From Diphasiastrum complanatum (Eukaryota; Streptophyta; Lycopodiopsida; Lycopodiales; Lycopodiaceae), in contig CM055092.1 of assembly GCA_029204225.1 (NCBI GenBank), positions 23,313,005 through 23,377,004 of the forward strand: a stretch of DNA of 64,000 nt. The letters are read 5' to 3'. Under the pieces are notes generated by a model, which was given only the letters and a program-made list of their open reading frames with translations, did not search any database and had not been told where the DNA came from. Position numbers and translations under genes: made by a program. Numbering within the stretch: position 1 is the stretch's first letter; each line of letters opens with the position of its first letter. Positions 54,157 through 64,000 of the stretch are shown here, one piece after another.

Positions 54157-56495
54157 TCCACCTCACCTTTATAAAATCTGATGTCCTCATCAGATGTCAG
54201 ATTAAAGTAAAGGTGTCTCCCAATTAAAATGACTATACATTTGAGCTACTTGGCACAGTACTCAATTTACTGGCCACTTTTTATTAAGATTGAAGCTGGC
54301 ACGCCACAAGTCGGAGGCTCAGCTTTTTGTACTGAAAAATTACATAACTTGAAAAAAATATCTTTGTCTGGGAAAAGCGTAGATTTGATATCGCTTTCGT
54401 AAAACCCGAGAACCTTATCAATTGGTGACAGAGGCCTTTCTATGAAATGTACGCCCCTGTCGCTTCTGACTTTTGACTTTGGAACTCCTTTGAGCTCCTG
54501 ATTTGTCCTTGATGCACTTTGTGTTGAGCTCCCTGAGCTCCAGATTTGTTCAGTTCCACATAGGTATCAAGGTTCCCTGAGCCGAAGGATTTATCGTTTG
54601 ATTGCCCACTTTATGGTCCACTCCGTGCCTTGTTGCTTCTGCACCTTGATTTCTCTTCTTGTTCCAGCCTGATCTTGATACTTTTCCATCTTGGCTCTTT
54701 AAGGTAGGCAAAGATTGAGTACTCCGCAATGCACCTCTCACTTAGCTTGAAGTAGCTCTTTGAATCAGCCCAAATGTAACCATTGACCTCGTGAAAAGCC
54801 AAAGGGTCGCACCAGTTTGATCCGCATCCGAACTATCTCTTCGCGTTTGTTTGCAGCACCATGTCCGTCGCGCAAAACTTGACTTTCACAATTCCATCAC
54901 TGGTCAGTTGCCTCACAGTCAAAACAAGAAGTGTACATCGAGCTTGGCTTCAAGTAGCTCTCTTTGAATCAGACACATGCATCCAGAGTTTGCACTAGTC
55001 CGATCTCAACGCGAACTGTCCCTTAGCGTCCGTTCAAAATACCAAGTCTCTCATGCAAGACTCAACTTTCACAGTTCCTTCATTGATCAGCTACCTTACA
55101 CGTAACACAAGCCAGCGTACTCATATGTTTCCTCATCATTGCTGGTCCAGAGAAAGCCTATAACAAACTTTCCTTTCCACAACAAAAACCTGTCAACTTA
55201 TTAGGTCCAAAGTTCGCCAGTCTCCTCGTGTGAGTATGGCTAGGTCACCTTGAATTTGCCCCCATTTTGATCAACTTTCATTCAAAATTTGCCCCAAGAG
55301 AGAGGTGTGTGTGATAGTTCCCCTCCACTTCTAAAATCAGTTGATCGGACTTAGAGTAGAGTTCTTCGGACAAAAAGCCTTTCCAACACTTTGCTTCCCA
55401 TCTGCTAGGATTATGGCTCGATCCAACTTGTTGCCAATCTCTGAAGAGGATCCTAGTCTTTTTCCCCTTTGAGGAAAAACCCAACTGATACTGGATATCA
55501 CCCATGCTCAGTGAGTTTCAGTTCCGAAGGTGGCCATCCCAAAATGAAGACCAACTACTATAGAAGATCTCCCCTGAAATTGCCCTTTCCAACTTTTGAC
55601 TTTCTGCTTGCGTCTGGTGGGCGTTGTCGCAAATGAAACTAACCCAAGAAACAGGCTAGCCATCCATACTTTGCAAACATTGAGTCGTTTCATTGTCGTT
55701 CACGTGTGAGTACTTGAACTGCAAATCTGCCCCATAGATTCTGTAGTCCTCTTTGTTTGATGGTATCAGCCTTCAAAAGAAAAGGTTCCTTCTCGAGCCA
55801 TCAGCTCCTTGTATCACAAGCAATCATGCAAACCAGGCAAAGCACGAGTACTAAGACTCACCACGAATACATACAAGTAAGACACTCAGGCAGGTTTACT
55901 AACAAGTAACAAAGACAAGGTCCCCCTTTGAGATGGTCCTGCCAACGGACCTTTGCCTGGCTGCGCCCATACAAATCGATCATGGAATCAGCCCACATAG
56001 GACACCCCTCCAACTATCCGTGCTTTCACCATTAAGCAGCACATTGCCTCAGTCACGCCCCACCACTTTTTGGTCGATAGCCCTTATAGCTAAACGATCG
56101 GTAGCTATCCCGCACCGGCAGCTATCCACCCGTGCTTTACACCCGAATTCAAACAGCATCTCTGTATCAATGGTTAACCCGTACAGTTCGAATATGTCAC
56201 CCCGCACCCCACAAGGTACAGACCGTGCTTTCACCTACCTAGGCAGCACTTTGCCTCATCCGTCCTACGTGCGGACAGCGCCAGGCCCGAACTGCGAGAA
56301 CTGACGGTGCTTACACCTCAAGGGCAGTACCTTGACTCATCAAGTCCCCTGTTCTGCCGACCACCTCGACCGTGGACGCACCCGTGCTTACACTGTGGGC
56401 AGCACCTTGCACAACAGTTGTCTTGATGAACCCCAAACCGTGGCCATTTCCGCGAGATCCGCATAGCTGACCGGCCAGTCGGCTCTGATACCACA
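54157..56495 (-). other. Internal region 2 of the LTR array (no recognisable gene)
   Basis: It matches internal region 1 closely from 54157 to about 56110 and again from about 56210 to the primer site at 56493-56481. It is 384 bases shorter because most units of the tandem repeat are missing. Again no coding motif is seen. Confidence 0.75.
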
Positions 56496-56582
56496 TGTAG
56501 CGCAAGCATTCCAAAGGGAGCCGGGAACCACGACTTAGCTTCCCAGCCTTCAACTCTTGCCATCCAAACCCACTTGACATAC
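56496..56582 (-). repeat. LTR A4, left part (87 bp)
   Basis: Starts TGTAGCGCAAGC after the primer site and is cut at CATAC (56578-56582), where an inverted element enters. The rest of this LTR resumes at 60522 with CATAC repeated. Confidence 0.88.
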
Positions 56583-57741
56583 TGTTGTAAAGCTACCTTT
56601 ACAAGCTTTACTTCCGGTGCCATTGGCGCCAGCTATGTCCCCGGTGCCAGCAACGCCCCTGCTGCTCCCGGTGCCAATGGCGCCGGCGCCGATCCCGGCG
56701 CCACTGTGACCAAAATCCAGCCGGCGCCAAGTTCCTATGGCTGAAAATCTTTGATCGATTCTAGCGGAGTCCAGAGAGCTCAAATCGATGTGCAATCACC
56801 TCACACGATCTAGGCATGATTAAAGGAAGCATGGGGATCAATAAAATCTAGAGAGAGAAAATGACTTTCCAGAGAGAAAATCCTAGAGAGAGAAAAAAAC
56901 GTGCTTTACCAGCTTGGGTAGAGTGCTTGGTATGAGGGGGGTGCCAAATCACACCAATACTATAGGGGAGTGCGGGTTGCGACTCAGGGCAAGCTCCAAC
57001 CAAGTCTCAGCCTCCCTTGCTAGAATGTTGTCATGGCTCTCGCCTTGGCATGCTAGCGCCCCGGAGACTAGGGTCGGTCACACACTTGAAATGTAACCTT
57101 CTCAGATTTATCAATAAAGTGGGATTTTTCTCAAACTGACTCTGATTACCTTCTGGATTTCAGTGTTCGGTAAAAGCGCCAGTTGTAAGGCCGCTTTCAA
57201 AATTTTTAACTTGGCACATAGCTGAGGGTCATATCTCGGACACCAGCGGTATGCCGTCGGGACCATTCGGTCCGTGGCGCCAGTGGTATGCTGTCGGGAC
57301 CATTTGGTCAAGGAATTGGTTGTTTCCATATCTGTCGTGGCTTGTCGTTCTGAGTGTTCCTTGCATGAACGTGAATGGGTTAAGCTCTTGGAGAACGGGC
57401 TCTAATCTGTCGGTTGAGTTGGATGGTTTGCTTGGGTAGTTGTTACCTATTTATGGCTGACCAGTCTGGCGTGGTGCCAGGTTGGCTTCCAACGCTCGTG
57501 ACGAAGCTTTCAGTTGGTTAAGTCTGATGTAAGTCAGACCGCTTGCTTGGAATGGATGTTACTCGTTTGTAACGAAGCTTCGAGTTGGTTAAGTTTGATG
57601 TATGTCGGGCGGCTTGCTTGGAGGGAAGTCACCCACATCGGGACCCCCGATCTGGCATGGCGCTAGGTTGGATCTCAATGTTGGTTTTCGGAACTTCAAG
57701 TTGGTTAAGTCTGATCGTTGTTGGCGAGTTGGCTGCTTGTA
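56583..57741 (+). repeat. LTR B1, 3' end deleted
   Basis: It follows the LTR sequence from TGTTGTAAAGCTACC to GGCTGCTTGTA and then jumps to internal sequence (AGAGGACTACAGAATC, equivalent to about 51769 read backward). The promoter-side GGCGCC cluster is present at about 56625-56725. Confidence 0.85.
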
Positions 57742-59320
57742 AGAGGACTACAGAATCTGTGGGGTGGATTTGCAGTTCAAGTACTCACACGTGAACGACA
57801 ACGAAACGACTCAATGTTTGCAAAGGATGGATGGCTAGCATGTTTCTTGGGTTAGTTTCATTTGCGACAACGCCCACCAGACGCAAGCAGGAAGTCAAAA
57901 GTTGGAAAGGGCAATTTCAGGGGAGATCTTCTATGGAGCAGTTGGTCTTCATTTTGGGACGACCACCTTCGGAACTGAAACTCACTGAGCATGGGTGATA
58001 TCCAGTAGTAGTTGGGTTTTTCCTCAAAGGGGAAAGGACTAGGATCCTCTTCAGAGATTGGCAACAAGTTGGATCGAGCCATAATCCTAGCAGATGGGAA
58101 GCAAAGTGTTGGAAAGGCTTTTTGTCCAAACAACTCTACTCTAAGTCCGATCAGCTGATTTTATAAGTGGAGGAGAACTATCACACACACCTCTCTCTTT
58201 GGGCAAATTTTGAATAAAAGTTGATCAAAATGGGGGCAAATTCAAGGTGACATAGCCATACTCACACGAGAAGACTGGCGAACTTTGGACCTAATAAGTT
58301 GACAAGTTTTTGTTGTGGAAAGGAAAATATGTTATAGGCTTTCTCTGGACCAGCAATGATGAGGAAACATATGAGTACGCTGGCTTGTGTTACGTGTAAG
58401 GCAGCTGATCAATGAAGGAACTGTGAAAGTTGAGTCTTGCATGAGAGACTTGGTATTTCGAACGGACGCTAAGGGACAGTTCGCGTTGAGATTGGACTAG
58501 TGCAAACTCTGGGTGCATGTGTCTGATTCAAAGAGAGCTACTTGAAGCCAAGCTCGATGTACACTTCTTGTTTTGACTGTGAGGCAACTGACCAGTGATG
58601 GAATTGTGAAAGTCAAGTTTTGCGCGACGGACATGGTGCTTCAAACAAATGCGAAGAGATAGTTCGGATGCGGATCAAACTGGTGCGACCCTTTGGCTTT
58701 TCACGAGGTCAATGGTTACATTTGGGCTGATTCAAAGAGCTACTTCAAGCTAAGTGAGAGGTGCATTGCGGAGTACTCAATCTTTGCCTACCTTAAAGAG
58801 CCAAGATGGAAAAGTATCAAGATCAGACTGGGACAAGGAGAGAAATCAAGGTGCAGAAGCAACAAGGCACGGAGTGGACCATAAAGTGGGCAATCAAACG
58901 ATAAATCCTTCGGCTCAGGGAACCTTGATACCTGTGTGGAACTGAACAGATCTGGAGCTCAGCGAGCTCAACACAAAGTGTATCAAGGACAAATCAGGAG
59001 CTCAAAGGAGTTCCAAAGTCGAAAGTCAGAAGCGACAGGGGTGTACATTTCAAAGAAAGGCCTCTGTCACCAGTTGATAAGGTTCGCGGATTTTACGAAA
59101 GCGATATCAAATCTACGCTTTTCCCAGACAAAGATATTTTTTTCAAGTTATGTAATTTTTCAGTACAAAAAGCTGAGCCTCCGACTTGTGGTGTGCCAGC
59201 TTCAATGTTAATAAAAAGTGGCCAGTAAATTGAGTATTGTGCGAAGTAGCTTAAATGTATAGTCATTTTAATTGGGAGACACCTTTACTTTAATTTGACA
59301 TATGATGAGGATGGGGTGGA
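57742..59320 (+). other. Internal region of element B (no recognisable gene)
   Basis: It matches the reverse complement of about 50191-51769. The short frames of the other copies recur here (58693-58884, 58754-58945). It ends in the purine run GATGAGGATGGGGTGGA before LTR B2. Confidence 0.75.
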
Positions 59321-60521
59321 TGTTGTAAAGCTACCTTTACAAGCTTTACTTCCGGCGCCAGCTACGTCCCCGGCGCCAGCAGCGCCCCTCATGCTCCTGG
59401 CGCCAATGGCGCCAGCGCCGCTCCCGGCGCCACTGTGACCAGAATCCAGCCGGCGCCAAGTTCCTATGGCTGAAAATCTTTGATCGGTTCTAGCGGAGTC
59501 CAGAGAGCTCAGATCGATGTGCAATCACCTCACACGATCTAGGCATGATTAAAGGAAGCCTGGGGATCAATACAATCTAGAGAGAGAAAATGACTTTCTA
59601 GAAAGAGAAAATCCTAGAGAGAGAAAAAACGTGCTTTACCAGCTTGGGTAGAGTGCTTGGTATGAGGGGGGGGGTGCCGATTCACACCAATACTATAGGG
59701 AAGTGCGGGTTGCGACTCAGGGCGAGCTCCAACCAAGTCTCAGCCTCCCTTGCTGGAATGTTGTCATGGCTCTCGCCTTGGCATGCTAGCGCCCCGGAGA
59801 CTAGGGTCGGTCACATACTTGAAATGTAACCTTCTCAGATTTATCAATAAAGTGGGATTTTTCTCAAATTGACTCTGATTACCTTCTGGGTTTCAGTGTT
59901 CGGTAAAAGCGCCAGTTGTAAGGCCGCTTTCAAAATTTTTAACTTGGCACATAGCTGAGGGTCATATCCCGGGACGCCAGCGGTATGCCCTCGGGACCAT
60001 TTGGTCCAAGAACTGGTTGTTTCGATATCTGTCGCGGCTTGTGGTTCTGAGTGTTCCTTGCATGAACGTGAATGGGTTAAGCTCTTGGGGATCGGGCTCT
60101 AACCTGTCGGCTGAGTTGGATGGCTTGCTTGGGTGGATGTTACTTGTTTATGGCTGACCAGTCTGGCGTGGCGCCATGTTGGCTTCCAGCGCTCATGACG
60201 AAGCTTTCAGTTGGTTAAGTCTGATGTAAGTCAAACCACTTACTTGGAATGGATGTTACTCGTTTGTAACGAAGCTTCGAGTTGGTTAAGTTTGATGTAT
60301 GTCGGGCAGCTTGCTTGGAGGGAAGTCACCCACATCGGGACCCCCATCTAGCATGGCGCCAGATTGGATCTCAATGTTGGTTTTTGGAACTTCAAGTTGG
60401 TTAAGTCTGATCGTTGTTGGCGAGTTGGCTGCTTGTATGTCAAGTGGGTTTGGATGGCAAGAGTTGAAGGCTGGGAAGCTAAGTCGTGGTTCCCGGCTCC
60501 CTTTGGGATGCCTGCGCTACA
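59321..60521 (+). repeat. LTR B2, complete
   Basis: About 1.2 kb with TG...CA ends. It contains the 87-base 3' segment missing from B1, showing that B1 lost it after or during insertion. Confidence 0.88.
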
Positions 60522-61118
60522 CATACAAGCAGCCAACTCGCCAACAACGATCAGACTTAACCAAGTTGAAGTTCCGAAAACCAACATTGAGATCCAACCT
60601 GGCGCCATGCTAGATCGGGGGTCCCGGGTCTAGTCTCCGGGGCACTAGCATGCCAAGGCGAGAGCCATGACAACATTCCAGCAAGGGAGGCTGAGACTTG
60701 GTTGGAGCTCGCCCTGAGTCACAACCCGCACTCCCCTATAGTATTGGTGTGATTCGGCACCCCCCTCATACCAAGCACTCTACCCAAGCTGGTATAGCAC
60801 ATTTTTCTCTCTCTAGGATTTTCTCTTTCTAGAAAGTCATTTTCTCTCTATAGATTTTATTGATCCCCAGGCTTCCTTTAATCATGCCTAGATCGTGTGA
60901 GGTGATTGCACATCGATCTGAGCTCTCTGGACTCCGCTAGAACCGATCAAAGATTTTCAGCCATAGGAACTTGGCGCCGGCTGGATTCTGGTCACAGTGG
61001 CGCCAGGAGCGGCGCCGGCGCCGTTGGCGTCGGAAGCAGCAGGAGCTCTGCTGGCGTCAGGGACATAGCTGGCGCCTATGGCGCCGGAAGTAAAGCTTGT
61101 AAAGGTAGCTTTACAACA
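60522..61118 (-). repeat. LTR A4, right part with internal deletion
   Basis: Starting with the duplicated CATAC it continues the A4 LTR (AAGCAGCCAACTCGCC) to about 60630, jumps over roughly 550 bases (joined at GGGTCCCGGGTCTAG, with local homology), and then runs to ACAACA at 61118. Confidence 0.85.
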
Positions 61119-61755
61119 GCTGTACAGATGGATATAGGGGTTGACTCGAGCATGGACCAGGGGGGAGCTCCAGATCTAGCAGATCAACCGCCAACTATAC
61201 CGGCAGTACAAGCAGGTCCATCCTCATCAAGGACAAGCCATTTATTCAAAAGGCCCATCAGCGTGGAGGACCAGATCCAGACCTTCTTAAAGCAGCATCC
61301 ACATGAGTCCTCGCGTGGTGGATGGGTTCTCAAATTTAAAACCTCCGAGATCGAGGCCGGCAAAGAATTGGACAAAATACCTGCACTGGGAGAGCAGTCG
61401 TCGTGGAGAATCACGGTTTTTGAGAAAACCCTGGAATCAATTAGAAATTACGTCGCTAGCCCTCGCCAGTTGTAGGTAGATCCTTATTATGTGCCAATGT
61501 CGCAAAGACAAAAATGGAAGATTTGGGATTGGCTATGGATAAAATCACCATCCATACACCCAATTGGCCAATCATCCACCAACCTTACAGCTGGAATATT
61601 TCAGTGGATTTCCACCCGGCCTTACAAGCATATCAGAGAGAGTATGCCCACTCTCCGGATCCAACGGTGCGACAATCGACAATGTTTGCAAAAGATCTAA
61701 CTCTGTTGGCGTCAGTGGCAACCAAATGGGATGATTGCCTTCCTACCCTGGCATT
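61119..61755 (+). pseudogene. C-terminal part of the extra gypsy 3' frame
   Basis: Continues the frame cut at 47693: an acidic start (VQMDIGVDSSMDQGG), VEDQIQTFLKQHPHE, a WRITVFEKTLESIRNYV stretch, a TAG at 61473-61475, then VDPYY and, in another frame, MFAKDLTLLASVATKW and DDCLPTLAF, where it is cut at about 61755. The minus-strand copy at 63514-64000 carries the same segments and about 70 more residues to its natural stop. No catalytic motif is recognised. Confidence 0.75.
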
Positions 61756-62040
61756 TTTTGCTGATTGTTGGATTTGATCATTATTGGGATTGCTATTTCT
61801 TATGCTTTTTGAGAGAGAGAAAAGTAAGTTTCTATCACTGTGGTGGATTTAGGGTTAATGGATGTAGTGTTAATTCTTAGTGTTAATGGATGTTAGTGTT
61901 AGATCCTCCATTCATGTTGAAATCTGAACTATACTATCGCTCTCATGGGAATGAATTTACGCGTGACAACTAACTCCGTCTCTTTGATAGTAGATTGACT
62001 AGATCTTGGATTCAAGTTAGGCAAGGAAAGAAACCCACTA
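61756..62040 (+). repeat. 3' LTR remnant of the gypsy element
   Basis: Matches the 5' LTR from about 34000 to 34294 (GTTGGATTTGATCATTATTGG through GAAACCCACTA). The polypurine tract and the first half of the LTR are missing; the joint with the 3' frame lies in the shared TTTTGCT. It stops one or two bases short of the LTR end. Confidence 0.88.
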
Positions 62041-62864
62041 TGGATGTCTTGGAAATGGAATATCGGATTCCAACATATTTATTGTCTGTCAGATTCTGGC
62101 ATCCTTAAAATTTTCCAGCAAAGTTTTTTTCTTTGTTAGAATCCGACGTATTATTATGTCGGATTCCGACAGATTATGAAATTATTTTAAATCCGTCAGA
62201 GCCTTGTGTCAAGAGTCGCACATTTTGTTGTTGTGTGATTCTTTCAATGAAAACACAGAGAATTAATTCTTTATTACTGATTAGCAGATATAATAGATTG
62301 ACAAACAAGTATTTTATCCAAGTACAATGTCCTCCTTCAGAAAGTGAATGCCACTTTTGAATTGTGAATGTTCTTCAGCTTCGGAATTATTCTCTACACT
62401 TCAATTGATTAGAACTATCCCTGATTAGATGTTAACTTGTAGATCCAAGTATGAAACTAAAATTTTGTACAAAATAATGTGTTGTGCCACAAACGATCAG
62501 TCATCAAGATTACTTATAGCGGTTTTTAGAGTGTGTTACATCAACGATAATATATAATGTTGTAAAAAACAAAGAGAAGAGCGGTAGAAAAGGCTAGCAG
62601 AATGCTTGTCTCTTCTTTATTGATGGTCAGTCATCTGCGTAAGTACACTGAGCCAGTGTTGCTCTCTCTCTATACAAAGTCACGCAAGAGGCAAATGCAC
62701 TGCTTACAAACAGTCAAAAAGCAATTCGCTAAAAGCTACGAGTCATTTTGAAATGACACACATATTCTGTGAAGCGGCTCACGAACAAGTATTTACATCT
62801 TCCTAGATCACTTTCTAGTAACTAGGTTTTTGTTCAGACTTCGGTCACTTCGGCCACTACAATC
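62041..62864. other. Unassigned stretch with a small hairpin
   Basis: No gene seen. GAATCCGAC at 62140-62148 and GTCGGATTC at 62159-62167 form a perfect 9-base stem, and variants of the word (ATCGGATTCC, TCAGATTCTG, GGATTCCGACA) recur from 62070 to 62180. From about 62560 the composition becomes LTR-like (a CT run, AAGAGAAGAGC) but no partner is visible. Confidence 0.5.
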
Positions 62865-63416
62865 CACAATAAGATAGATACTTGCTTCCTCTCTCTCTCC
62901 CTTTCTCTCTCACAAAAAGCATAAGAATATACAATCCAAATAACATTCACATCTAACAATTAGCAAATACAATAAAAGCATGAGAGAAGGAGAAAAAGAG
63001 ATAGAGAGCAAAGACATTCATAATTCATTTCATAAGAGACTCAACCGCTTGTGTTGAAATGAAGAGAGAACATGGTTTACAAACTCGAGTAGGCCCTCTT
63101 TATAGTGGAGAGGAGGGCCTAGGCCTCAAAATCCTATTGGCCCATTCAAATCTAAAAAGAGTGAGAAACTCTTGCATTAATTAGAGGACGCGATTTGAGT
63201 TTGAATTTTGGTGGGAACCCCTATTTTACTCACTAACTTGACATTTAGGCCTCGGACATTAAAAGTCCCACAAAAAGGCCTAAGGTCCTTTTATTGACTT
63301 TCTGATTATCAAATCTCTATGTGATCATTGGGTTGGGCTTACATGCACAGAGTGCCAAATCTCTCACTTATTAACTAGGGTTAGGGTTGCCTTGGGATCC
63401 ACAAACCCTCCAACAA
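62865..63416 (-). repeat. LTR of a second gypsy copy, minus strand
   Basis: On the minus strand it begins TGTTGGAGGGTTTGTGG at 63416, after the purine run TTTTGGTGGGGGATA. It follows the 33773-34090 LTR from about 63185, including the TATA box (TATAAAGA near 63098). Its last 200 bases are replaced by other sequence at about 62865. It shows the LTR start that the first copy has lost. Confidence 0.85.
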
Positions 63417-63513
63417 TATCCCCCACCAAAATCGGTGGTGGTCCCACAACACTTCATGAGATTTATTACTTTGGGATCTGATTAGCCTTGCGTCGTACCT
63501 TGATCAGATGGTA

Positions 63514-64000
63514 CTACACCTTCTCCATGAACTCCAAGTGCATTGTATTAAAATCTTTTTTGTGCGGTAAGAAGCACGTATTTGTCTCGACAATCCATTT
63601 TGAAGTGGTCCATGCCCTAAATCTGGATTCCCACATTCCACCCATCATCGCAACATGGTAGTGTAATCTAGCAAGTGGCAATTGATCTTGAACATTTTCG
63701 GATGCCATTGGTTTATTAGGATCGAATGCCAATTGAGGTAAGCAATTATCCCACTGTGTTACTATAGATGTCAACATTGTCAAATCGTTCGCAAAAAGTG
63801 CAGATTGTTCAGGGTATGGATTGTGACTTGGTCCAATGGAATCTCCAAATCTTTCCATTTATTTCGTCTTGGCATCGACAAATAGTACGGATCTACCCGC
63901 AATTGGCGAGGACTGACAACATAGCTCCTAATAGAATCCGGAGTCTTCTCAAAAACTGTTGTTCTCCGTGGTGGTTGCTCTCCCAATGTTGGTAGCTTGT
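63514..64000 (-). pseudogene. C-terminal part of the gypsy 3' frame, second copy
   Basis: Read leftward from 64000: GEQPPRRTTVFEKTPDSIRSY, VDPYYLSMPRRNKWKDLEI with the frame lost near 63780, then ALFANDLTMLTSIVTQWDN, CLPQLAFDPNKPMASEN, LARLHYHVAMMGGMWESRF and the end LEFMEKV. It parallels 61370-61755 and gives the natural C-terminus. The element continues beyond the window. Confidence 0.8.

Larger units (their letters stand above)
56583..60521 (+). mobile_element. Second copy of the non-coding LTR family, inserted into LTR A4 in opposite orientation
   Basis: It begins TGTTGTAAAGC and ends GCGCTACA, and is flanked by the perfect 5-base duplication CATAC (56578-56582, 60522-60526). It comprises LTR B1 (56583-57741, lacking its last 87 or so bases), part of the internal region (57742-59320) and a full LTR B2 (59321-60521). 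One deletion has removed the end of the 5' LTR, the primer site, the tandem repeats and about the first 1.1 kb of the internal region. Confidence 0.88.
47694..61118 (-). mobile_element. Tandem array of a non-coding LTR family, inserted in the gypsy 3' frame
   Basis: In minus orientation the parts are LTR (A4), internal, LTR (A3), internal, LTR (A2), six bases, LTR (A1). The whole is flanked by GCTAT (47689-47693) and GCTGT (61119-61123), a 5-base target duplication with one change. LTRs are about 1.24 kb with TG...CA ends, and the primer site is of the initiator-Met type. The internal regions, 2.7 and 2.3 kb, show no gag or pol motif, so mobilisation would need another element's enzymes. LARD-like is the closest established label. 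Confidence 0.85.
33773..62040 (+). mobile_element. Ty3/gypsy element (Tat/Athila-type primer site) with nested insertions
   Basis: Parts in order: 5'-truncated LTR, tRNA-Asp-like primer site, leader, gag, protease, RT, RNase H, integrase, spacer, an extra 3' reading frame and a truncated 3' LTR. Two foreign blocks interrupt it, about 38216-41560 and 47694-61118. Removing them leaves about 11.5 kb, a normal size for Tat/Athila elements. Every enzyme frame has stops or frameshifts. A second, minus-strand copy begins at 63416 and supports the LTR and 3' frame limits. Confidence 0.9.

Noticed and set aside
1-64000. Bacterial, organellar or RNA genes
   Set aside because: No operon-like gene packing, no rRNA or tRNA pattern and no plastid or mitochondrial gene was recognised; introns, LTRs and plant primer sites point to nuclear DNA.

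Overview
The window looks like nuclear DNA of a land plant with a large, repeat-rich genome. Nearly everything recognisable is a plant transposable element: Ty1/copia elements with tRNA-iMet-type primer sites, a Ty3/gypsy element with the Tat/Athila-type tRNA-Asp-like primer site, and a CACTA (TNP2-type) transposase with a DUF4216 tail. I see no intact host gene, rRNA, tRNA or CRISPR array. I cannot settle the species; a gymnosperm, fern, lycophyte or bryophyte is as likely as an angiosperm.

Layout. 0-1.2 kb holds the edge of a minus-strand copia element, a repeated gene-like fragment and an LTR fragment. 1.4-5.1 kb is a decayed CACTA element with a SET-domain reading frame directly upstream of the transposase. 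6.1-11.2 kb is a chain of copia remnants (RNase H tail, LTR, gag-protease, an unrecognised reading frame, a perfect hairpin, RT-RNase H). 11.2-17.2 kb is one complete but inactivated copia element with short LTRs lacking TG/CA ends. 18.2-26.5 kb is an old minus-strand copia without integrase, split by a young copia (19557-25716) whose two 682-bp LTRs are almost identical. 26.5-33.8 kb is mostly unassigned: two gene-like remnants, CT and poly-C tracts, a minus-strand non-autonomous copia end and two unidentified reading frames.

33.8-62.0 kb is a single Ty3/gypsy element blown up by insertions. It runs LTR, primer site, gag, protease, RT, RNase H, integrase, then an extra 3' reading frame with a long coiled coil. 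About 3.3 kb of foreign, repeat-rich DNA sits between protease and RT. The extra reading frame is split at 47693/61119 by 13.4 kb of a second, non-coding LTR family. That insert is a tandem chain, LTR-LTR-internal-LTR-internal-LTR, in minus orientation, flanked by a near-perfect 5-bp target duplication. Its last LTR is itself interrupted by a further, oppositely oriented copy of the same family (56583-60521) with a perfect 5-bp duplication. From 62.9 kb to the end lies a second gypsy copy on the minus strand, facing the first tail to tail.

The order of events can be read from the nesting: gypsy first, then the non-coding LTR family, then its own expansion and self-insertion. Most coding frames carry nonsense changes consistent with C-to-T decay. 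The strongest candidates for something undescribed are the SET/CACTA association, the coiled-coil 3' gypsy reading frame with its shared CCTTCGCC motifs, and the multi-LTR non-coding family. All boundaries and similarities were judged by eye; no alignments or searches were run.
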